From contig JANEZZ010001897.1 in the NCBI GenBank assembly GCA_026122225.1, forward strand, positions 620,001-684,000: DNA of 64,000 nt, in the 5' to 3' direction. The stretch's first letter is position 1; every line of letters starts with the position of its first letter. The notes under the pieces are model-generated. The model saw only the letters and a program-made list of their open reading frames with translations, made no database searches and was not told the origin of the DNA. Both the position numbers and the translations under genes were made by a program. The DNA comes from Heloderma charlesbogerti. Lineage: Eukaryota > Chordata > Lepidosauria > Squamata > Helodermatidae. Shown in pieces: positions 51,001-60,000 of the stretch.

Positions 51001-54000
51001 TTTAGTCTACATGATCCAGGCTAGGTCAGAAGATAAATGATTATACATATATTTGTTTATTCTCTTTCATGTTTCTTCTTTTCTTTTTTATTTCTTTATT
51101 CCAAAACAGATATGATATGCTGTATTTAAATATATTGTTTGAGGGTGTATTGTGCACATGCATTTATATATCTAGTATAAAATGTATTACTGATTGTTGA
51201 AGGTTTATTTTAAGTTTTATTATTATATAACACTATATTTCTTTTTAATCATCATCATTATCATCATTATTAATATAGGCTACTGGGAATGAACTATAGG
51301 CCTGTTTCCATGATATAAGATTGATGATAGGATATTGAAATGTAAGGTTGTTTATTAAACTGTAAGACTGTTAATGTTATAGATATTGTTTTAAAAACAG
51401 AATGGCACTGGAGGCCGGGGGTATTGGAGTCTAAACTTAATTCTTTAAGGGGGAGGGGGAGGGAAGGGGAAATAAATTCCTTTTCTTTATTTCCTTTCCT
51501 CTTTTCCTTTTTCTTTTCCTTTTTGTTATTGCTGCGTCCTCATAAGAATATTGTATTGCTGGGAAATTGTAGTATTGATCAGGTTGTTGGTATTCTTGGT
51601 ATTGTTTATTTCATTTATAAAGATAAAATAAATAAAAATATATTCCTCCCCCCCAAAAGAGAGTAAGCTAAATTTGCCCTTAGTAAGTCCCATAGTGGTT
51701 AAACTGCTGATTTCCTCTCCCCACTCCCAGGACAGCACAGGGAGTGCAGCCCATGGAAGTGGGGGCTTCGGAGGGAAACTGGCCCCCAGACTGCCAATAG
51801 TTGCCCACCCTAATCTATATGAAAAGGAACTGGCGTCTAATTAAGGTGACATCACCACATATATTATAATTATTATTATTCCCCACCTTTTTCCCAGTTA
51901 CTGGGACACAAGGCAGCTTACAAAAATTAAAACATATGAAAATATACAAAAGTTAAAATATAAATTAAACAACAATATAATTAAAATTATATTAAAACAT
52001 TAAAACAGCATTTTAGCAGCTTACCCTCAGGTTCCAGCTATGTCCCAAAGGCCTGCTGGAACAAGAATGTTTTAGTCTGCCTCTGGAAACACATCAAGAA
52101 GGGAGCCAAACTAGCCTCCCTGGGAAGGGTGTTCCACAGCTGTGGGGCAGCCACCGAGAAGGCCTTCTCCTGGGTTCCCACCAAACGTGCCAGTGACAGT
52201 GGTGGGACTGAGAGAAGGGCCTCCCTAGAAGATCTCAGAACACGGGCAGGTTCATAAGGGAGGATACGGTCTTTCAGGTAACCTGGACCGGAGCCGTATA
52301 GGGTTACACATAAACTGACATGCTGCTTATTTTCTACCCAGAGAGGAAATAATGAACTTAGCAATGGTATTACTACATTTTGGGGATACAAGGGATTTGT
52401 TTTGTCTCTAACAAAATGTCAGTGCACTTATGCAGTCAGTAGCTGACATTATGGATGTATCACTACTTTTACATGGTTCTCTCTCAAACCAATTCTCAAA
52501 GGCCTTAGTTAAAAATTGACCCCTCTGCCATGCTGACCACAGTGGTAGAATTTAATTGAGTAATACCACATATTATCAGCATCCTACTAGTCCTATAATC
52601 TGTCTCAACAACAGAAATAAAACCTGCAGTAATATCATCTGTGCCCACACAGTTTCAAATAATTCACCAGACAAGAACTGCAACAGACGAGAAAGAACAA
52701 ATGGAGGCAACCATAATTATCGTTTCTCCATAAGGGCTTGTTTACTTGCTATTTTCTAGGAATAAATCTCAATATATTGCTTTTGTTTTGGGTGCATGCG
52801 TGACCTCCCCACCCACCAACAATTGTGGGGGACACTAACAACCAAGCAAGTGTTCTGTTTATTTGAATGCATTATCTCCCCCTGAAAGGGGGGGGGGGGG
52901 AGTTTGATGAAGTGGTCCAGATAAGTATAGTACAGTCGGGCTGACTCATTAATTTCTCCCTGCAAATGGGATTCAATAAGGATAATGGATGTGTGAGAAC
53001 CTGAGACTCTTTTTCTCCCCAGAAAGTAACAAGAGCCAGGAATCAAGAAAAGCAGGGTTCAATATGGGATGCCGGGGGAAAATGACATCAGGAAACATCA
53101 CATACTTCAGCTCTTTTTGGAAGACTATTGTATATAATCTGTTTATTACAACACACTGTTAGCTTCAGCAGCAGTGATGACATTACAAAACAGTTTGCAT
53201 TCTAGCATCTAATCCAATACTTTCATATGCAAATCTGTTTCAGTTCTGTTACAAAAATGATGGCTTGTTCGTTATTGGAACAAAACGTTGATTCTTTTCA
53301 GACATCCTATGAGCAGCCCAAATTGGCTTTTGTTGTTGTTCAGTCGTGTCCGACTCTTCGTGACCCCATGGACCATAGCACGCCAATAGGTTGCAGTTCT
53401 GGGTATAAGCCCTTGCTTGTTGTCTATGAAACAGGGACTGCTCCATCTTTTTCAACGAGCAAGTACTTGAAAATTGCTCATTAGCTCAGAGCAACTCTGC
53501 ATTTAGTGAGGGGGTACCTCACCTTGAAAATTCTTACAATATTTGATAATAATCACTTGGCTCCCTTGAGACCTCATGGGCTTAACTCCAAAGAGGTTAG
53601 CTGCGTCACCCAGGGAATGTGTGTGGCTTCTCTGTAAATATGCACAATGTTCAGAACAAATAAGATTTGCCATTAAAAGGAGGAACTTAAAAATAAGAAA
53701 TACTCAGGCTCTATAAGGTATAGCCTAGCTAACTAATGACACTTATTTGAAACTTATTTGATGATGATTATACAAGATACTCAGTATATGGCTCCAACCT
53801 TCCTACCTCCATTGGTGTAATAAAGTCATTCACTCCACTGTTGTAGACATAGATCATGGCATCATACAGACAGTTTTCCCAACACATGAGGACAACCTGG
53901 AAATAAAAGAAAGTTTGAGACATGCAGATTTGTTAAACACCTGCAAATACGGACTCATTCAGCAATACTTATACACAGAGCTGAAATTGGTTTCTTTATT

Positions 54001-57000
54001 CCAGGGATAGGTAATTTTTAGTTTGTGGGTCATAGTCTTCAGACTACAGAGTTTATTAGGATCCCAAGAATCCCAGCTTTTAAAAAACCCTCTACTCCTC
54101 ATGACCGAAGATGTTTAAATATATAATTACAAATATTTTTAAATGAAATCCTGCATGTTAAGTTGCCCCTTTCTGCTTTATACCCCCATAACTAGATATG
54201 TTAACTTGGGAGCCCTACTGTTTCCAACAGTGTGATTTGCATCACAGCTCTTCTCTTGCAACGAAGTCTCTCGTCAATATATGCTCTCTGTGTAGTGTAA
54301 CAGTCCTTTTATTCACCACTTACATCAATCTTGTTCTTTAGAGGGGACATTCTAGAAAACAGACTTGGATGCCTCAGTATTTCTGGCTCACAATTTTTAG
54401 TCCAAATCTATTTTTGATACATGGAGGTCTTCTTAAGGTATATAAGCTTCAAGAGAGCATGGCACTCACTTTTACTTAAAAATAGTTATTTTGTTTATTT
54501 TAAATATTTATATCCTTCCTTTCCAGTTTCAAAACTTTCAGGATACCTTACAATAATAAAACAGTATTGAAATATAAACGGTTTTATATTTATACAACAA
54601 ATAAGATTGAAATGGTAAAAGCAACAAAAAGGAAGCAGAGTCAATTTTTTAAAACATGTCAATAGTATTGAAATCAGCTTAGATGACATGCTGAATAACC
54701 TGCGGAAATAAAACAGTCTTCACTTGCTATGGAAGAGACATGAGGTTCAGTGCCTGGTAAGCCACCTTGGAGAAAACTTTCCATAGATGGGGTGCCAGAA
54801 CAGAAAAAGCCTTCTCTCTAGTCACCAGCCATTTGATCTCAAAAGTCAGGGGTTGAAAGGCCTCCAAAGACAATCTAAGCATTCAGGCAGGCTCATGCAG
54901 AGGTAGGTATGCCTGGGTACTACCACATAGGACTTTAAAATGTAATAACCAGTACTTTGAATTATGCTTCAAAAAGGACTGGCAGCCAAGAAAGATGTTT
55001 AATTAATGGCAAGATGTGGTACAGTCCTAGTTAGTAATCTAGCCGCTATATTTTGAACAAACTGACATTTCCAGGAACTCCTAAAAGTCATGTACAACTC
55101 CCTGCAGTCATCCAGTCTTGAGGTTAGCAGAGCACAGATCACAATGGCCAGGCAATCTCTGTCCAGGAACGGTCACAGTCTCAGAGGGGCCTCATGTGGT
55201 GGAAGGCGCTTTGTGTTACCAGTCCGAGCTAGGCATCCAATGACAGGGACAGAACCAACAGGATCCCCATCCTGGATTCTTTAGGGGGAAATACAACCCC
55301 ATCGGAAACGGGTTGAACACCAATTCCCTGGCCTGATGAACAATTCGATAATACAGCCAATTACCCAGGGAGGTGGTGGACTCTTCCTTGCTGCAGGTCT
55401 TCAAGCAGAGGGTAGTCAGAAATCTGTTGAGGATGCTCTTGTCCAGCCCCCTGCATTGCCTATAAGGCCTCCTCCACCTCTATGATTCTAAAACTTCTAT
55501 CTTGTTCGAAATAAACTTGAATAAATTCCCATCCAAATCACACAGTCAGGCATATATGTGTTGTGCTGTATATGCTGAGGTCCCATTCCAACATACATTC
55601 AATGTTTTGATGCAAAGTACACAGAATCGAGAGTGTACACAGTTCAAAGTTCCTGTGAATAAGACAGTAGTGTCCTTTTGTTATTACCACAACTTACTGT
55701 AATTGGGATTAAAACAGGTAATTGTGGGCAAGATAAATGGAGGAAACTTAAGAAAACTTGTATGGTTCTAGAATGCTTTAAAGTACTAGGGAGCATAGCT
55801 AAGTCTGTTCAACACAATGCAACATATAACTTTAAATAATTCACACATTAGCCATTAAGTGAGGAGCCACTCCTAGTAGTAGAATGAGATATTTACAAAA
55901 TTTCAAAGTACGCAGGATACTGATTATTACCTGCTGAATGTCTAGGCTGGTGATATCCATATGTACAATGCAAGCCTCCATGTTTGCCATTAAATTCTTA
56001 TCTTGGAAGTGAAGCAGTAAATCTTTCATAATTTGAGCTGTGATTCCCACCAATTTATCACTTAAAATGTATGGTTCAAGACACTCCAGAAAGACACCCT
56101 TTGCTACAGAATTTTCAGCCATCTTGTCATACATCTGGCTAAACAACAGATCCCTAGAAGAAAGACGATGACAAGTGATTAACAGATTTATTACTGAAAA
56201 TGCTTAATTTGTTTTGCGATAGTTATAGTGAATTTCTAAACATACCCAACAGGGAAAATACTCTTAAAGGGACATCCATTCAGTCACTTGCCATTGTGCA
56301 AATAAGCAATTTGCAAACAACATGCTGTGATTCGGGCCACTCTGACAGGAAATATACAGAGACGCTTCCCCTATAGCCAGTAAGTTATGTGATCTCAGTA
56401 AGTTATGTGATAGATCACAGTAAGTTATGTGATCTATAGCCAGTAAGTTATGTGATCTTAATGTGCCTCATTAAGGCAGCTTACAGGACCAGCGTAGGAT
56501 GCAGTCCTGAGGCAATATATATGGCAAACCTCTTGAATTCAATAGGCAGGCTGTCATGTTCTCACTTACATCCGCTGAAGCAGAAGACAGTAATCAACAA
56601 TAACAGGGACCATATCCTGTGGAAGGATGACATAGAAAGTGTCGCTAACAATTCACAAATATTGCTGGACATCTTATTACTGCTATAGCTTGTATCCAAA
56701 GAGGAAGCATGAGCCTTACACTGGAAGACAAAGCTAATAGAATTAGGAAAGCACTACTTCTTGCATATTATCCCCAAGGCAGACAAACGGCGAGGGCTTT
56801 CCCCTGCATTTTCTCTGACCAGAGGGGACTAACCCTTGTATCACCCCCAGCAAAATCATGAGATCCTGAAGAGCAGCATGATAGTAACCTAGGGAGGGCA
56901 AGAGGATTTTGATACAGGGACTTTTGTTTCCAAAGAAATGCTTCATAATTTGTTGCTTTTTTCTGAACTGTAAGTAGAAATATTTCTATTTCTATTCTAA

Positions 57001-60000
57001 CTGTCTTGAAAAAACAATACAAGGAGCCAATTGTACCTGAAAGTGCTGCTCCATAACTTGGATTTTACCCTGGTCGGGACATTTTCTCATAGTTCGATCA
57101 GCATAATGGATGAGGATTTCAACCATCTGCATGGGAGAAAAAGTAACATGGCTAGGGAATGTCTATAATGCACAAGGAAGATGCTTATGATCATGAGACT
57201 AGATGAATTCAAGCACAAGACTCATCAGAAAAGAATACTACCTTGACAATGGTACAATATTTATTGTGTTCTTCATGCTTGTTCAAAGTTTTTCTGCATG
57301 ATAAATGCAGATGTGGTTCTCACACTGCGTGCAGCCCACATTGTTTTCCCACATGGTCACTGATGCATAAGCAATCACATTTTCTCAGTCTCCAAACTAC
57401 AACAGTTTGTACCTGAGAAAATCCATTACTTCCCATATAGTTCATTCACTGTTGTTACGGTGCGATATTCTGAATTATAGTGGGCACATATTATGCAGTT
57501 TTGCAAAAATGCATGTGTTCTCTGTAAGGATGTTTCCTGTAAGGATGGTGGTGAAGTTCACCTAAGCTGGCTCAGGAATTTTATTTATTTATTTACAGTA
57601 TTTCTATATTGCTCCACATCAAAAGATTTTGGAGCGGTGAACAGCAGAGGTAAAAAAATAACACACCATGTTAAAACAATTAAAACATTTAAAAAAGAAA
57701 CCATTTCTGAGAATACCAAATTTAATAAATGGCAGCTGGTCACTTAGGGGCTTCCCAAAATAACGATGTCTTCAGGAGGCACCAAAAGCAACACAATGTG
57801 GGCACCTGCCTGACCTCCAAATGCAGGGAGTTCCACAGGAAGGCAGCCACCACACTGAACGCTCTTTTCCTGGTGGACTCCAGCCAGGTCCATGTGGAAC
57901 CACCAGGAGCATGCCCCCTGATGTCCTCAGTGACCAGGCAGGTTGGTAAGGAAGAAGGCACTCTCTCAGGTATCCTGGCCCCAAGTTGTTTAGGGCTTTT
58001 TACCCTAGTACTAATACCTAAAACGTGGCCCGGTAGTGAACAGGTAGTCAGTGCAGTTCCCTCAGCAAAGGAGTTGCGTGCTGAAAAGGGGCAGCTCCTG
58101 ATAACAGCTGAGCTGCTGCATTCTGCACTAGCTCCAGCTTCCAGACCAGTCTTAAGGGCAGCCTCACATACAGCATATTGCAGTAATCCAGTCTTGAGGT
58201 TACTAATGCCTGAACCACTGTGGCCAAGCTATCCCTGTCCAAGAGAGGCCGTAGCTGGTGAACCAGCCAAAGCTGGTAAAAGGCACTCTGAGATGCCACA
58301 GCCACTTGGGCCTCCAGTGACAATGATGGATCTAGGAGTACCCCCAGACTACGAACCTGATCTTTCAGAGGGAGTGCAACCCCATCCATTACAGGCAATA
58401 AGCCTATGTCCCAGACCCAGGAACTACTCACCCACAGGGCTTCTATCTTGCCAGGATTAATCTTCAGTTTATTGGCCTGCACCTAGCCTATTACTGAGTC
58501 TAGGCACTGATCCAAGACTTGCACAGCCTTTCCTGATTCAGATGTCACAGGTAGACAGAGCTGCATGTCAACAGCATACTGATGGCATTTGGCTCCAAGT
58601 CCCCTAATGACCTCTCCCAGCGGCTTCATACAGAAGTTAAACAACACTGGAGACAAGATGGTGTCCTGTGGAACCCCATAGTTCAATTGCCAAGGGGTTG
58701 AGGAAAAGTCACCCAATTATATTCTCTGAAATCAGTCCCGTAGGCAGGATTGGAACCACTGCAGCAGACTGCCTCCGATACCCATCCCACAGAGTCAATC
58801 CAAGAGGATACCACGGTTGATGGTATCAAAGGCCTATGGGAAATTGAGCGGAATTAACAGGGTTGCACTCCCCCTGCCCCTCTCTCGATAAAGATCATTC
58901 ATCAGGGTGACCAAGGCTGATTCAGTCCCATAACCAGATCAAAACCCAGACTGGAATGGGTCTAGTTAATCAGTATCCTTCAAGAGTGCCTGCAGTTGCT
59001 CCGCCATAAGCCTTCCCTAAAAAAGGAGTCTTTGCGATAATTATCTAGTGTCATTGGGTCCAGAGTGGGCTTCTTCAGGCATGGTCGCACTACCGCCTCC
59101 TTCAGGACAGCAAGGACCACCCCTTCCTAAAGGGAAGCATTTATCATTCCCTGGACCCATGCAGTCATACTCCCTTGGCTAGCTTTTATTAGCCAGAAGA
59201 AACAGGGATCGAGAGGGGAAGTGGTCAGTCACATTGCTGCAAGCACCTTGTCCACATCATCAGGCTGCAACAACTGGAACTGATCCCACAAAATCAAGCA
59301 GATGGTGGCATCAGACACCTTGACTAGAACTGCACAAACAAAAGCGTCAAGTTCGGTGCAGAGACAAGCAATTTTGTCATCAAAGTGCAATGCACAGAGG
59401 TCACAGCGGATCCTTGACGGGGTCAGGTCCCCATTTATTGGAGAAGGTGTTAACAGTCCCCAGACCACCCAGAAGAGCTCTGCTGGATGGTACTTGAGGA
59501 TGCAATGAGGCAGTAGATAAGCCTTCTTTGCTGCCCACACTGCCATGCAACAGGCACCATTATGTGCTCTAGAGAGTGTTCGGTATCTCTGCTTCGGGTC
59601 TTCCACCATTTGTGCTCTAGTCAACACACCAGGGGGCAGAATGGGCTCCACAGTGCCAGAGAGGGCACTCAGGTGCAATCAAGTCGATGGCCCTCCACAT
59701 CTCACTGTTCCACAGTGAGGCTAGGACCTTGGCTGGATCACCAGCTCTCCACTGGAAAATCCCCAAGAGCATGCAGAAATCCATTGGATTCCATCAGCCT
59801 CCTGTGATGGACCATCCAAATGGGCCCCCACTCCCACAGGAGGAAAGTAATGCCCTAAGTTCAAATCTCACCAAGAAATGGTCTGATCTTAATAATAAGG
59901 TTATTTGGACATACACACCCCAATCTTCAGACTACCCATCTCACAAGTTGGAGCAAAAACCAAACCAAGGGTATGCCCTGTTTCATGTGTTGGGCCAGTG

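Larger units (their letters stand above)
49206..51814. repeat. Foldback element ends interrupted by the L1 pieces
   Basis: The left end reads atcaggggtgggcaa (from 49206) and the right end is its near complement ttgcccaccctaat (to about 51814). Both lie just outside the L1-like block. This suggests that the L1 insertions landed inside a short inverted-repeat transposon. Confidence 0.5.
47904..53806 (-). other. VPS8 intron 5
   Basis: 5.9 kb. Holds foldback family 1 copy 4, the nested foldback/L1-like block (49206-51814), an L2 fragment and the 55-bp BovB tail. A run of G lies at 52888-52900. 48212-49205 and 52400-53330 are unassigned. Confidence 0.8.
53897..55930 (-). other. VPS8 intron 4
   Basis: Holds an L2 remnant followed directly by a plus-strand CR1 3' end. 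The flanks are unassigned. Confidence 0.8.
56154..57036 (-). other. VPS8 introns 3 and 2
   Basis: Intron 3 (56154-56569) contains the four-copy 16-bp repeat. Intron 2 (56617-57036) shows no recognisable element. Confidence 0.85.

Noticed and set aside
52888..52900. G-run as a quadruplex
   Set aside because: It is a single uninterrupted homopolymer, without the four spaced G-tracts of a quadruplex motif.
57729..58460. A 243-codon open frame on the plus strand
   Set aside because: It is antisense to the L2 RT C-terminal region, whose minus-strand translation has the real motifs.
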